From assembly GCA_963921795.1 (NCBI GenBank), contig OY997652.1:23148747-23212746 (forward strand): 64,000 nt of DNA. Direction: 5' to 3'. The notes under the pieces are model-generated. The model did no database searches, was not told where the DNA came from, and worked only from the letters and a program-made list of their open reading frames with translations. The first letter of the stretch is position 1, and each line of letters opens with the position of its first letter. Below, in pieces: positions 9,523 through 22,677 of this stretch. The position numbers and the translations under genes were made by a program. Source of the DNA: Nannobrachium achirus. Taxonomy: Eukaryota; Chordata; Actinopteri; Myctophiformes; Myctophidae.

Positions 9523-9566
9523 TGAAAATAGCCGATCTACAAGCTCACAATGTGAGCTTTTTCAAA
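9523..9566. repeat. Short hairpin, AGATCTACAAG family
   Basis: TTGAAAATAGCCGATCTACA with AAGCTCACAATGTGAGCTTT and TTCAAAATA. The inner stem is perfect, but the AGATCTA part of the right arm is deleted. It lies inside the hAT-like region. Confidence 0.65.
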
Positions 9567-9904
9567 ATATTTTTATTCATTTGAAAACTTTAAATGAGAC
9601 CTTCTGCACAATGGGCACTTTCTACTTTTGGTACTTTAAGTACATTTTGAACCAATACTTTTGTACACTCAAGTACATTTTTAATACAGGACTTCTACTT
9701 ATAACATAGTATTTCTATATTGCAATATTGATACTTTTACTTGAGTAAAACAAGCGAGCACCTTTTCCCACCGCAGCTTATTTCCACAGTGAGCCGTGCA
9801 TTGTGATGTGTGCGATGTGTTGTTTCTGCTAAAAGAACAGGCATCTGCAATAAGCTCCACATTACAATGGAAGTGGGTTCTTCTTTATGTTTTGAAACAA
9901 GGGG

Positions 9905-10025
9905 CCGGTGAGATGAGATTTAAAGCCGTAAATCCAGGAGATTTGGGTCCTTACCGGGATTCAAACCCAGGTCAAACCCACGCCAGAAACACAGTTTCAA
10001 CCCACGAGCTATACTGTAAACCTGA
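9905..10025 (-). mobile_element. tRNA-SINE-like remnant
   Basis: The box B motif GGGTTTGAATCCC reads on the minus strand at 9956-9968. No convincing box A or tail is seen, so this is a weak SINE or tRNA-pseudogene trace. Confidence 0.35.
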
Positions 10026-10130
10026 ACAGGGGAGATATGGGCCCTATTTTCGGCCATTCCTTACCCCTTATACCTAAACATTTTTGCCCCTTTTTATTTT
10101 TACAATTTTGAAAAACCTTTTCAACAGCTC

Positions 10131-10166
10131 AAATAGGCGATCTACATCTACAAGCTTGTCTATTTG
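10131..10166. repeat. Short hairpin, AGATCTACAAG family
   Basis: CAAATAGGCGATCTACATCT with ACAAGCTTGTCTATTTG. It is a reduced member with a small internal ATCTAC duplication. Confidence 0.6.
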
Positions 10167-10380
10167 AAGTATTAAAAAATAGATCAAAATAGTATTAAAA
10201 GAAGTTTAGGGATAAGAAGGCATGCATGGACGAAATGTGCTTTGAGTTTCAGGCAGTACCACTTGTCAACCACTAGGTGTCCTACCCCACACCTGGGTCT
10301 AAATGTTAGAAGAGAGACCACCTCCAACCACTGGAGATGCAGTGCTTAATTTGAGGGGGAACAAGGGGGAACAAGTTGAA

Positions 10381-11885
10381 CTAGAAAAATATTGTTCCTT
10401 CGAAACAATTGTGGGCTCGCTTCAAGCCAGAAAACAATGGCTATAAAAGCACAAAATGTCAAGATCGCAGGCAGTGCTCTCTTTGACGTTACTGACGTCA
10501 AAGATTGGTCCATTTTGTTCCAAAAATGTGTTATGCAAAAGTTGACCCGCTGGTGGCGCTTTAACAGGCCAATGTGAGAAGGTTGGTATCTGTTCCTTGA
10601 CCTATTGGGAATGTGCTTGCAAGATTTCACGCACATCCCAGGCTGTGTTCATGATTTGAGGTGTTTTTGGCTTTGGACACTTTATCGCTGCTTGCAGCTA
10701 TATTTATTATTATTATTTTATAATTTTTTTGTGTGCACTTCATAGGCATGTTAGATGTTTCATGCAAATTGCAAAAAAAATCCTAGAATAAAAACGGGTT
10801 TAAGCGTTTTACAAACTGCTCAAAATTATATAGCGCCCCCCTTTGGCCATTTGGGGTAAGTGATATTTGAACTAACCCTCTACACTATTTTGTCATGAAA
10901 ATGTGACTTTGCATGTATGATTTAGAGGCAGAAGAATAATTTGCATAAAAATGCAATATTGTTTGAATTATTTAAAAAAGCATGTTTCAAAGTTAAAGAA
11001 ATCCGATCTGACAGATCTTTAGATATCGGTCCAAAGTTCACGTAAAAAAGGTTTTGTGCACGTGACGCGAAAATGCCAGAATAATAGCGGGTTTACGCGT
11101 TTTACAAACTGCTCAAAATGGCGGAAAATCGAAGGGCGGAGCTTACTTAACAACGACACAGATGTCTTCCGCTTGAGTCAAAGCACGCGTGTAACAAGTT
11201 GCATGTCTTCAACCGAAACGAGTCATGACTTATGCCCGTTTGAAGTTTGGATTTTCAAACGCTTCGTATAGCGCCCCCCTTTGGCCGATTGGAATAAAAT
11301 TGGTTTCAGTGATACTTTGACTAACCCTCCACATCTTTGCCAAATGCCATGAACGTGTAACTTTGCATGTATGATTTAGAGGCCGAAGAATAATTTGCAT
11401 AAAACCGCAATATTGATTGAATTATTAAAAAATTATATTTCACTTTAAAAGAAATCCGCCGAGACTAGTTTGACCGTATTGGTCCAAAGTTCATGTGAAA
11501 AAAGTTTCGTGCGCGTTATGCAAAAATCCCAGGAGGAGATAGATTTTTACTGTTTTTCATATAATTCCAAATTGTGGGAGACCTAAAGGTCAGAGGTCAA
11601 AAGTTAGAGGGTAAAAGTTGTTCGGCATGAGGAGACGCATAAGTGTATACAGGTTTCATGGCTGTACGTATAACACAGCATGAGCTATACCTGTTCAAAG
11701 ATCGCACTTTCGAAGGCTTCCTACAGCGCCACCATTTGGCCGATTGCTGTAAAAAATAATAGCACACTTCGCCACTGTAAGCTGAACACATTGATGTTTT
11801 TATTTTCATTTTCTCACTAAGTATGTAGGAGTAGAAAGGAACCGAAGTTTTGAGGAGAACTTGATATGACGGTTAGATATTGTCA
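10381..11885 (-). mobile_element. A unit 1
   Basis: Leftmost unit, 1505 bp. It has two small deletions relative to its neighbours (near 10760 and 10859) and several private changes. Its CTAG abuts unique DNA ending GGGAACAAGTTGAA. The 5' end (right) is class II, TGACAATATCTAA next to the following unit's CTAG. Confidence 0.82.
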
Positions 11886-13427
11886 CTAGAAAAATATTGT
11901 TCCTTCGAAACAATTGTGGGCTCGCTTCAAGCCGGAAAACAATGGCTATAAAAGCACAAAATGTCAAGATCGCAGGCAGTGCTCTCTTTGACGTTACTGA
12001 CGTCAAAGATTGGTCCATTTTGTTCCAAAAATGTGTTGTGCAAAAGTTGACCCGCTGGTGGCGCTATAACAGGCCAATGTGAGAAGGTTGGTATCTGTTC
12101 CTTGACCTATTGGGAATGTGCTTGCAAGATTTCACGCACATCCCAGGCTGTGTTCATGATTTGAGGTGTTTTTGGCTTTGGACACTTTATCGCTGCTTGC
12201 AGCTATATTTATTATTATTATTTTATAATTTTTTTGTGTGCACTTCATAGGCATGTTAGATAAAGGTCCTTAGATTGCGTGTAGAATGTTTCATGCAAAT
12301 TGCAAAAAAAATCCTAGAATAAAAACGGGTTTAAGCGTTTTACAAACTGCTCAAAATTATATAGCGCCCCCCTTTGGCCATTTGGGGTAAGATTGGTTTC
12401 AGTGATATTTGAACTAACCCTCTACACTATTTTGTCATGAAAATCTGACTTTGCATGTATGTTTTAGAGGCAGAAGAATAATTTGCATAAAATTGCAATA
12501 TCGTTTGAATTATTTAAAAAAGCATGTTTCAATGTTAAAGAAATCCGATCTGACAGATCTTTAGATATCGGTCCAAAGTTCACGTAAAAAAAGTTTTGTG
12601 CACGTGACGCGAAAATTCCAGAATAAAAGCGGGTTTACGCGTTTTACAAACTGCTCAAAAAGGCGGAAAATCGAAGGGCGGAGCTTACTTAACAACGACA
12701 CAGATGTCTTCCGCTTGAGTCAAAGCACGCGTGTAACAAGTTGCATGTCTTCAAACGAAACGAGTCATGACTTATGCCCGTTTGAAGTTTGAATTTTCAA
12801 ACGCTTCGTATAGCGCCCCCCTTTGGCCGATTGGAATAAAATTGGTTTCAGTGATACTTTGACTAACCCTCCACATCTTTGCCAAATGCCATGAACGTGT
12901 AACTTTGCATGTATGATTTAGAGGCCGAAGAATAATTTGCATAAAACCGCAATATTGATTGAATTATTAAAAAATTATATTTCACTTTAAAAGAAATCCG
13001 CCGAGACTAGTTTGACCGTATTGGTCCAAAGTTCATGTGAAAAAAGTGTTGTGCGCGTAACGCAAAAATCCCAGGAGGAGATAGATTTTTACTGTTTTTT
13101 ATATAATTCAAAATTCTGGGGGATCTAAAGGTCAGAGGTCAAAAGTCAGAGCGTAAAAGTTGTTCGGCATGAGGAGACGCATACGTGTATACAGGTTTCA
13201 TGACTGTACGTATAACAGAGCATGAGCTCTATCTGTTCAAAGTTCGCACTTTCGAAGGCTTCCTACAGCGCCACCATTTGGCCGATTGCTGTAAAAAATA
13301 ATAGCACACTTCGCCACTGTAAGCTGAACACATTGATGTTTTTATTTTCATTTTCTGTCTAAGTATGTAGGAGTAGAAAGGAACCGAAGGTTTGAGGAGA
13401 ACTTGATATGACGGTTAGATATTGTCA
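11886..13427 (-). mobile_element. A unit 2
   Basis: 1542 bp, class II 5' end. The fuller counterpart of unit 1, retaining AAGGTCCTTAGATTGCGTGT near 12265. Confidence 0.82.
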
Positions 13428-14960
13428 CTAGAAAAATATTGTTCCTTCGAAACAATTGTGGGCTCGCTTCAAGCCAGAAAACAATGGCTATAAAAGCACA
13501 AAATGTCAAGATCGCAGGCAGTGCTCTCTTTGACGTTACTGGCGTCAAAGTTTGGTCCATTTTGTTCCAAAAATGTGTTGTGCAAAAGTTGACGCTATAA
13601 CAGGCCAATGTAAGAAGGGTGGTATCTGTTCCTTGACCTATTGGGAATGTGCTTGCAAGATTTCACGCACATTGCAGGCTTTGTTCATGATTTGAGGTGT
13701 TTTTGGCTTTGGCCACTTTATCGCTGCTTGCAGCTATATTTATTATTATTATTATTTTTATTTGTGTGTGTGCACTTCATAGGCTTATTAGATAAAGGTC
13801 CTTAGATTGTGTGTAGGATGTTTCATGCAAATTGCAAAAAAAATCCTAACGGGTTTAAGCGTTTCACAAACTGCTCAAAATGATATAGCGCCCCCCTTTG
13901 GCCAATTGGAGTAAGATTGGTTTTAGTGATATTTGGACTAACACTCTACATCTTTGCCAAATGCCATGAACATGTTACTTTGCATGTATGATTTAGAGGC
14001 AGAAGAATAATTTGCATAAAACTGCAATATTCATTGAATTATTAAAAAAGCATGTTTCAATTTTTCTTTTAAATCCGATCTGACAGATCTTTAGATATTG
14101 GTCCAAAGTTCATGTAAAAAAAGGTTTTGTGGACGTGACGCGAAAATTCCAGATTAAAAGCGGGTTTAAGCGTTTTACAAACTGCTCAATATGGCGGAAA
14201 ATCTAAGGGCGGAGCTTACTTAAAAAAGACACAGATGTCTTCTGCTTGAGTCAAAGCACGCGTGTAAGCAAGTTGCATGTCTTCAAACGAAACGAGGCAT
14301 GACTTATGCCTGTTTAAAGTTTGAATTTTCAAACGCTTTGTATAGCGCCCCCCTTTGGCCGATTGGAATAAAATTGGTTTCAGTTATACTTTGACTAACC
14401 CTCTACATCTTTGCCAAATGCCATGAATGTGTAACTTTGCATGTATGATTTAGAGGCCGAAGAATAATTTGCATAAAACCGCAATATGGATTGAATTATT
14501 AAAAAAATATATTTCACTTTAAAAGAAATCCGCCGAGACTAGTTTGACCGTATTGGTCCAAAGTTCATGTGAAAAAAAGTTTTGTGAGCGTAACGCGAAA
14601 ATCCCAGGAGGAGATAGATTTTTACTGTTTTTCATATAATTCCAAATTGTGGGAGATCTAAAGGTCAAAGGTCAAAAGTCAGAGCGTAAAAGTTGTTCGG
14701 CATGAGGAGACGCATACGTGTATACAGGTTTCATGGCTGCACGTATATCAGAGCATGAGCTATACCTGTTCAAAGTTCGCACTTTCGAAGGCTTCCTACA
14801 GCGCCACCATTTGGCCGATTGCTGTAAAAAATAATAGCACACTTCGCCACTGTAAGCTGAACACATTGATGTTTTTATTTTCATTTTCTGTCAAAGTATG
14901 TAGGAGTAGAAAGGAACCGAAGTTTTGAGGAGAACTTGATATGACGGTTAGATATTGTCA
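13428..14960 (-). mobile_element. A unit 3
   Basis: 1533 bp, class II 5' end. Lacks about 12 bp (CCCGCTGGTGGC) near 13592 and is among the more diverged units. Confidence 0.82.
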
Positions 14961-16486
14961 CTAGAAAAATATTGTTCCTTCGAAACAATTGTGGGCTCGC
15001 TTCAAGCCAGAAAACAATGGCTATAAAAGCACAAAATGTCAAGATCGCAGGCAGTGCTCTCTTTGACGTTACTGACGTCAAATATTGGTCCATTTTGTTC
15101 CAAAAATGTGTTGTGCAAAAGTTGACCCGCTGGTGGCGCTATAACAGGCCAATGTAAGAAGGGTGGTATCTGTTCCTTGACCTATTGGGAATGTGCTTGC
15201 AAGATTTCACGCACATTGCAGACTGTGTTCATGATTTGAGGTGTTTTTGGCTTTGGCCACTTTATCGCTGCTTGCAGCTATATTCATTATTATTATTTTT
15301 TTGTGTGTGTGCACTTTAGATAAAGGTCCTTAGATTGTGTGTAGAATGTTTCATGCAAATTGCAAAAATAAATCCTAACGGGTTTAAGCGTTTCACAAAC
15401 TGCTCAAAATGATATAGCGCCCCCCTTTGGCCAATTGGGGTAAGTTTGGTTTTAGTGATATTTGGACTAACACTCTACATCTTTGCCAAATGCCATGAAC
15501 ATGTTACTTTGCATGTATGATTTAGAGGCAGAAGAATAATTTGCATAAAACTGCAATATTGATTGAATTTATTTTAAAAAGCATGTTTCAATTTTAAAGA
15601 AATCCGATCTGACAGATCTTTAGATATCGGTCCAAAGTTCACGTAAAAAAAGTTTTGTGCACGTGGAGTGAAAATTCCAGAATAAAAGCGGGTTTACGCG
15701 TTTTACAAACTGCTCAATATGGCGGAAAATCGGGGGGCGGAGCTTACTTAACAACGACACAGATGTCTTCCGCTCGAGTCAAAGCACGCGTGTAACAAGT
15801 TGCATGTCTTCAAACGAAACGAGTCATGACTTATGCCCGTTTGAAGTTTGAATTTTCAAACGCTTCGTATAGCGCCCCCCTTTGGCCGATTGGAATAAAA
15901 TTGGTTTCAGTGATACTTTGACTAACCCTCCACATCTTTGCCAAATGCCATGAACGTGTAACTTTGCATGTATGATTTAGAGGCCGAAGAATAATTTGCA
16001 TAAAACCGCAACATTGATTGAATTATTAATAAAATATATTTCACTTTAAAAGAAATCCGCCGAGACTAGTTTGACCGTATTGGTCCAAAGTTCATGTGAA
16101 AAAAGTTTCATGCGCGTATCGCAAAGATCCCAGGAGGAGATAGATTTTTACTGTTTTTCATATAATTCCAAATTCTGAGGGATCTAAAGATCAGAGGTCA
16201 AAAGTCAGAGCGTAAAAATTGTTCGGCATGAGGAGACGCATACGTGTATACAGGTTTCATGGCTGTACGTATAACAGAGCATGAGCTATACCTGTTCAAA
16301 GTTCGCACTTTCGAAGGCTTCCTACAGCGCCACCATTTGGCCGATTGCTGTAAAAAGTAATAGCACACGTCGCCACAGTAAGCTGAACACATTGATGTTT
16401 TTATTTTCATTTTCTCACTAAGTATGTAGGAGTAGAAAGGAACCGAAGTTTTGAGGAGAACTTGATATGACGGTTAGATATTGTCA
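14961..16486 (-). mobile_element. A unit 4
   Basis: 1526 bp, class II 5' end. Carries the CGGGGGGCGGAG variant (15731) shared with units 8, 15 and 16. Confidence 0.82.
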
Positions 16487-18038
16487 CTAGAAAAATATTG
16501 TTCCTTCGAAACAATTGTGGGCTCGCTTCAAGCCAGAAAACAATGGCTATAAAAGCACAAAATGTCAAGATCGCAGGCAGTGCTCTCTTTGACGTTACTG
16601 ACGTCAAAGATTGGTCCATTTTGTTCCAAAAATGTGTTGTGCAAAAGTTGACCCGCTGGTGGCGCTATAACAGGCCAATGTGAGAAGGTTGGTATCTGTT
16701 CCTTGACCTATTGGGAATGTGCTTGCAAGATTTCACGCACATCCCAGGCTGTGTTCATGATTTGAGGTGTTTTTGGCTTTGGACACTTTATCGCTGCTTG
16801 CAGCTATATTTATTATTATTATTTTATAATTTTTTTGTGTGCACTTCATAGGCATGTTAGATAAAGGTCCTTAGATTGCGTGTAGAATGTTTCATGCAAA
16901 TTGCAAAAAAAATTCTAGAATAAAAACGGGTTTAAGCGTTTTACAAACTGCTCAAAATTATATAGCGCCCCCCTTTGGCCATTTGGGGTAAGATTGGTTT
17001 CAGTGATATTTGAACTAACCCTCTACACTATTTTGTCATGAAAATGTGACTTTGCTTGTATGTTTTAGAGGCAGAAGAATAATTTGCATAAAAATGCAAT
17101 ATTGTTTGAATTATTTAAAAAAGCATGTTTCAATGTTAAAGAAATCCGATCTGACAGATCTTTAGATATCGGTCCAAAGTTCACGTAAAAAAAGTTTTGT
17201 GCACGTGACGCGAAAATTCCAGAATAAAAGCGGGTTTACGCGTTTTACAAACTGCTCAAAGTGGCGGAAAATCGAAGGGCGGAGCTTACTTAACAACGAC
17301 ACAGATGTCTTCCGCTTGAGTCAAAGCACGCGTGTAACAAGTTGCATGTCTTCAAACGAAACGAGTCATGACTTATGCCCGTTTGAAGTTTGAATTTTCA
17401 GACGCTTCGTATAGCGCCCCCCTTTGGCCGATTGGAATAAAATTGGTTTCAGTGATACCTTGACTAACCCTCTACATCTTTGCCAAATGCCATGAACGTG
17501 TAACTTTGCATGTATGATTTAGAGGCCGAAGAATAATTTGCATAAAACTGCAATATTTATTGAATTATTAAAAAATTATATTTCACTTTAAAAGAAATCC
17601 GCCGAGATTAGTTTGACCGTATTGGTCCAAAGTTCATGTGAAAAAAGTTTTGTGCGCGTATCGAAAAAAACCCAGGAGGAGATAGATTTTTACTGTTTTT
17701 CATATAATTCCGAATTGTGGGAGATCTAAAGGTCAGAGGTCAAAAGTCAGAGGCTAAAAGTTGTTCGGCATGAGGAGACGCATACGTGTATACAGGTTTC
17801 ATGCCTGTACCTCAAACACAGCATGAGCTATACCTGTTCAAAGTTCGCACTTTCGAAGGCTTCCTACAGCGCCACCATTTGGCCGATTGCTGTAAAAAGT
17901 AATAGCACACTTCGCCACTGTAAACTGAACACATTGATGTTTTTATTTTCATTTTCTCACTAAGTATGTAGGAGTAGAAAGGAACCGAAGTTTTTTGATA
18001 CTTGATATGACTGCCTGATAGATAAATAAATAAATAAA
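16487..18038 (-). mobile_element. A unit 5
   Basis: 1552 bp. The 5' end is class III: the terminal hairpin is absent and the TAAA tract runs straight into the next CTAG. The second half closely resembles unit 20 (56613-58249). Confidence 0.82.
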
Positions 18039-19583
18039 CTAGAAAAATATTGTTCCTTCGAAACAATTGTGGGCTCGCTTCAAGCCAGAAAACAATGGCT
18101 ATAAAAGCACAAAATGTCAAGATCGCAGGCAGTGCTCTCTTTGACGTTTCTGACGTCAAAGATTGGTCCATTTTGTTCCAAAAATGTGTTATGCAAAAGT
18201 TGACCCGCTGGTGGCGCTATAACAGGCCAATGTGAGAAGGGTGGTATCTGTTCCTTGACCTATTGGGAATGTGCTTGCAAGATTTCACGCACATCCCAGG
18301 CTGTGTTCATGATTTGAGGTGTTTTTGGCCTTGGCCACTTTATCGCTGCTTGCAGCTATATTTATTATTATTATTATTATTTTTTTTGTGTGTGTGTGCA
18401 CTTCATAGGCATATTAGATAAAGGTCCTTAGATTGTGTGTAGAATGTTTCATGCAAATTGCTAAAAAAAATCTTAACGGGTTTAAGCGTTTCACAAACTG
18501 CTCAAAATGATATAGCGCCCCCCCTTTGGCCAATTGGGGTAAGATTGGTTTTAGTGATATTTGGAATAACACTCTACATCTTTGCCAAATGACATGAATA
18601 TGTTACTTTGCATAGATGATTTAGAGGCAGAAGAATAATTTGCATAAAACTGCAATATTGATTTAATTTATTAAAAAAGCATGTTTCAATTTAAAAAAAA
18701 TCCGATCTGACAGATCTTTAGATATTGGTCCAAAGTTCACATAAAAAAAGTTTCGTGCACGTGACGCGAAAATTCCAGAATAAAAGCGGGTTTACGTGTT
18801 TTACAAACTGCTCAAAATGGCGGAAAATTGAAGGGCGGAGCTTACTTAACAACGACACAGATGTCTTCCGCTTGAGTCAAAGCACGCGTGTAACAAGTTG
18901 CATGTCTTCAAACGAAACGAGTCATGACTTATGCCCGTTTGAAGTTTGAATTTTCAAATGCTTCGTATAGCGCCCCCCTTTGGCCAATTGGAATAAGTTT
19001 GGTTTCAGTGATATTTTGACTAACCCTCTACATCTTTGCCAAATGCCATGAACGTGTGACTTTGTATGTATGATTTAGAGGCAAAATAATTATTGGCATA
19101 AAACTGCAATATTGAGTGAATTATTAAAAAATAATGTTTCACTTTAAAAAAAATCTGGTTGATCAATCTGACCGTATTGGTCCAAAGTTCATCTGAAAAA
19201 AGTTTTGTGCGCTTAGCGCAAAAATCCCAGGAGGAGATAGATTTTTACTGTTTATCATATAATTCCAAATTGTGGGAGACCTAAAGGTCAGAGGTCAAAA
19301 GTTAGAGGGTAAAAGTTGTTCGGCATGAGGAGACGCATAAGTGTATACAGGTTTCATGGCTGTACGTATAACACAGCATGAGCTATACCTGTTCAAAGAT
19401 CGCACTTTCGAAGGCTTCCTACAGCGCCACCATTTGGCCGATTGCTATAATAAATAATAGCACACTTCGCCACTGTAAGCTGAACACATTGATGTTTTTA
19501 TTTTCATTTTCTGTCTAAGTATGTAGGAGTAGAAAGGAACCGAAGTTTTGAGGAGAACTTGATATGACGGTTAGATATTGTCA
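18039..19583 (-). mobile_element. A unit 6
   Basis: 1545 bp, class II 5' end. Has TGGTTGATCAATCTGACC near 19155 instead of the usual CCGCCGAGACTAG segment, a variant also seen in units 18, 21 and 22. Confidence 0.82.
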
Positions 19584-21139
19584 CTAGAAAAATATTGTTC
19601 CTTCGAAACAATTGTGGGCTCGCTTCAAGCCAGAAAACAATGGCTATTAAAAAAAATGTGTTGTGCAAAAGTTGACCCGCTGGTGGCGCTATAACAGGCC
19701 AATGTAAGAAGGGTGGTATCTGTTCCTTGACCTATTGGGAATGTGCTTGCAAGATTTCACGCACATTGCAGGCTGTGTTCATGATTTGAGGTGTTTTTGG
19801 CTTTGGCCACTTTATCGCTGCTTGCAGCTATATTCATTATTATTATTTTTTTTGTGTGTGTGCACTTCATAGGCATATTAGATAAAGGCCCTTAGATTGT
19901 GTGTAGAATGTTTCATGCAAATTGCAAAAAAAAAATCCAAACGGGTTTAAGCGTTTCACAAACTGCTCAAAATGATATAGCGCCCCCCTTTGGCCAATTG
20001 GGGTAAGATTGGTTTTAGTGATATTTGGACTAACACTCTACATCTTTGCCAAATGCCATGAACATGTTACTTTGCATGTATGATTTAGAGGCAGAAGAAT
20101 AATTTGCATAAAACTGCAATATTCATGGAATTTATTTAAAAAAGCATGTTTCAATTTTAAAGAAATCCGATCTGACAGATCTTTAGATATCGGTCCAAAA
20201 GTTCACGTAAAAAAAGTTTTGTGCACGTGGAGCGAAAATTCCAGAATAAAAGCGGGTTTACGCGTTTTACAAAGTGCTCAAAATGGCGGAAAATCGAAGG
20301 GCGGAGCTTACTTAACAACGACACAGATGTCTTCCGCTCGAGTCAAAGCACGCGTGTAACAAGTTGCATGTCTTCAAACGAAACGAGTCATGACTTATGC
20401 CCGTTTGAAGTTTGAATTTTCAAACGCTTCGTATAGCGCCACCCTTTGGCCAATTGAAATAAGATTGGTTTCAGTGATATTTTGACTAACCCTCTACATC
20501 TTTGCCAAATGCCATGAACGCGTAACTTTGCATGTATGATTTAGAGGCAAAAGAATAATTTGCATAAAACCGCAATATTGATTGAATTATTAAAAAATTA
20601 TATTTCACTTTAAAAGAAATCCGACCAGACAGTTTGACCGTATTGGTCCAAAGTTCATGTGAAAAAAGTTTTGTGCACTTGACGCGAAAATCCCAGGAGG
20701 AGATAGATTTTTACTGTTTTTCATATAATTCCGAATTGTGGGAGACCTAAAGGTCAGAGGTCAAAAGTTAGAGGGTAAAAGTTGTTCGGCATGAGGAGAC
20801 GCATAAGTGTATACAGGTTTCATGGCTGTATTTATAACACAGCATGAGCTATACCTGTTCAAAGATCGCACTTTCGAAGGCTTCCTACAGCGCCACCATT
20901 TGGCCGATTGCTGTAAAAAGTAATAGCATACTTCGCCACAGTAAGCTGAACACATTGATGTTTTTATTTTCATTTTCTCACTAAGTATGTAGGAGTAGAA
21001 AGGAACCGAAGTTTTTTGATACTTGATATGCCTGCCTAGTATAGAAATAATGACAATATCTAAAGTGTGCTCGCCTTATAGGCGAGCCCACAATAATGAC
21101 AATATCTAAAGTGTGCTCGCCTTATAGGCGAGCCCACAA
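19584..21139 (-). mobile_element. A unit 7
   Basis: 1556 bp. A deletion of roughly 95 bp at about 19648 removes the segment containing GACGTTACTGACGTC. The 5' end is class I in duplicate: the hairpin with its TGACAATATCTAAAGTG lead occurs twice (21049-21139). Confidence 0.82.
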
Positions 21140-22677
21140 CTAGAAAAATATTGTTCCTTCGAAACAATTGTGGGCTCGCTTCAAGCCAGAAAACAATGGC
21201 TATAAAAGTACAAAATGTCAAGATCGCAGGCAGTGCTCTCTTTGACGTTACTGACGTCAAAGATTGGTCCATTTTGTTCCAAAAATGTGTTGTGCAAAAG
21301 TTGACCCGCTGGTGGCGCTATAACAGGCCAATGTAAGAAGGGTGGTATCTGCTCCTTGACCTATTGGGAATGTGCTTGCAAGATTTCACGCACATTGCAG
21401 GCTGTGTTCATGATTTGAGGTGTTTTTGGCTTTGGCCACTTTATCGCTGCTTGCAGCTATATTCATTATTATTTTTTTTTTTGTGTGTGTGCACTTCATA
21501 GGCATATTAGATAAAGGTCCTTAGATTGTGTGTAGAATGTTTCATGCAAATTGCAAAAATAAATCCTAACGGGTTTAAGCGTTTCACAAACTGCTCAAAA
21601 TGATATAGCGCCCCCCTTTGGCCAATTGGGGTAAGATTGGTTTTAGTGATATTTGGACTAACACTCTACATCTTTGCCAAATGCCATGAACATGTTACTT
21701 TGCATGTATGATTTAGAGGCAGAAGAATAATTTGCATAAAACTGCAATATTCATTGAATTTATTTTAAAAAGCATGTTTCAATTTTAAAGAAATCCGATC
21801 TGACAGATCTTTAGATATCGGTCCAAAGTTCACGTAAAAAAAGTGTTGTGCACGTGGAGTGAAAATTCCAGAATAAAAGCGGGTTTACGCGTTTTACAAA
21901 CTGCTCAATATGGCGGAAAATCGGGGGGCGGAGCTTACTTAACAACGACACAGATGTCTTCCGCTCGAGTCAAAGCACGCGTGTAACAAGTTGCATGTCT
22001 TCAAACGAAACGAGTCATGACTTATGCCCGTTTGAAGTTTGAATTTTCAAACGCTTCGTATAGCGCCCCCCTTTGGCCGATTGGAATAAAATTGGTTTCA
22101 GTGATACTTTGACTAACCCTCCACATCTTTGCCAAATGCCATGAACGTGTAACTTTGCATGTATGATTTAGAGGCCGAAGAATAATTTGCATAAAACCGC
22201 AACATTGATTGAATTATTAATAAAATATATTTCACTTTAAAAGAAATCCGCCGAGACTAGTTTGACCGTATTGGTCCAAAGTTCATGTGAAAAAAGTTTC
22301 ATGCGCGTATCGCAAAGATCCCAGGAGGAGATAGATTTTTACTGTTTTTCATATAATTCCAAATTCTGAGGGATCTAAAGATCAGAGGTCAAAAGTCAGA
22401 GCGTAAAAATTGTTCGGCATGAGGAGACGCATACGTGTATACAGGTTTCATGGCTGTACGTATAACAGAGCATGAGCTATACCTGTTCAAAGTTCGCACT
22501 TTCGAAGGCTTCCTACAGCGCCACCATTTGGCCGATTGCTGTAAAAAGTAATAGCACACGTCGCCACAGTAAGCTGAACACATTGATGTTTTTATTTTCA
22601 TTTTCTCACTAAGTATGTAGGAGTAGAAAGGAACCGAAGTTTTGAGGAGAACTTGATATGACGGTTAGATATTGTCA
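21140..22677 (-). mobile_element. A unit 8
   Basis: 1538 bp, class II 5' end. CGGGGGGCGGAG subtype, nearly identical to unit 15 of equal length 10867 bp away. Confidence 0.82.

Larger units (their letters stand above)
8835..9780. mobile_element. hAT-like elements in inverted pair
   Basis: 8835-8990 (TAATAATAATCAATCTATAA... AAATTGGAAATACTCAAGTA) is the inverted copy of 9350-9490 (TTGAGTATTTCCAATTCCAA... AGATTGATTATTATTA). TIR-like ends ACTTAAGTTACTTTCCACCA (8990) and ACTTGAGTAAAACAAG then TTTTCCCACCGC (9740-9775) mark an ACTTGAGTAAA-type fish hAT MITE. About 340 bp of unrelated DNA separates the arms, so either two insertions face each other or a larger fold-back element is present. Confidence 0.6.
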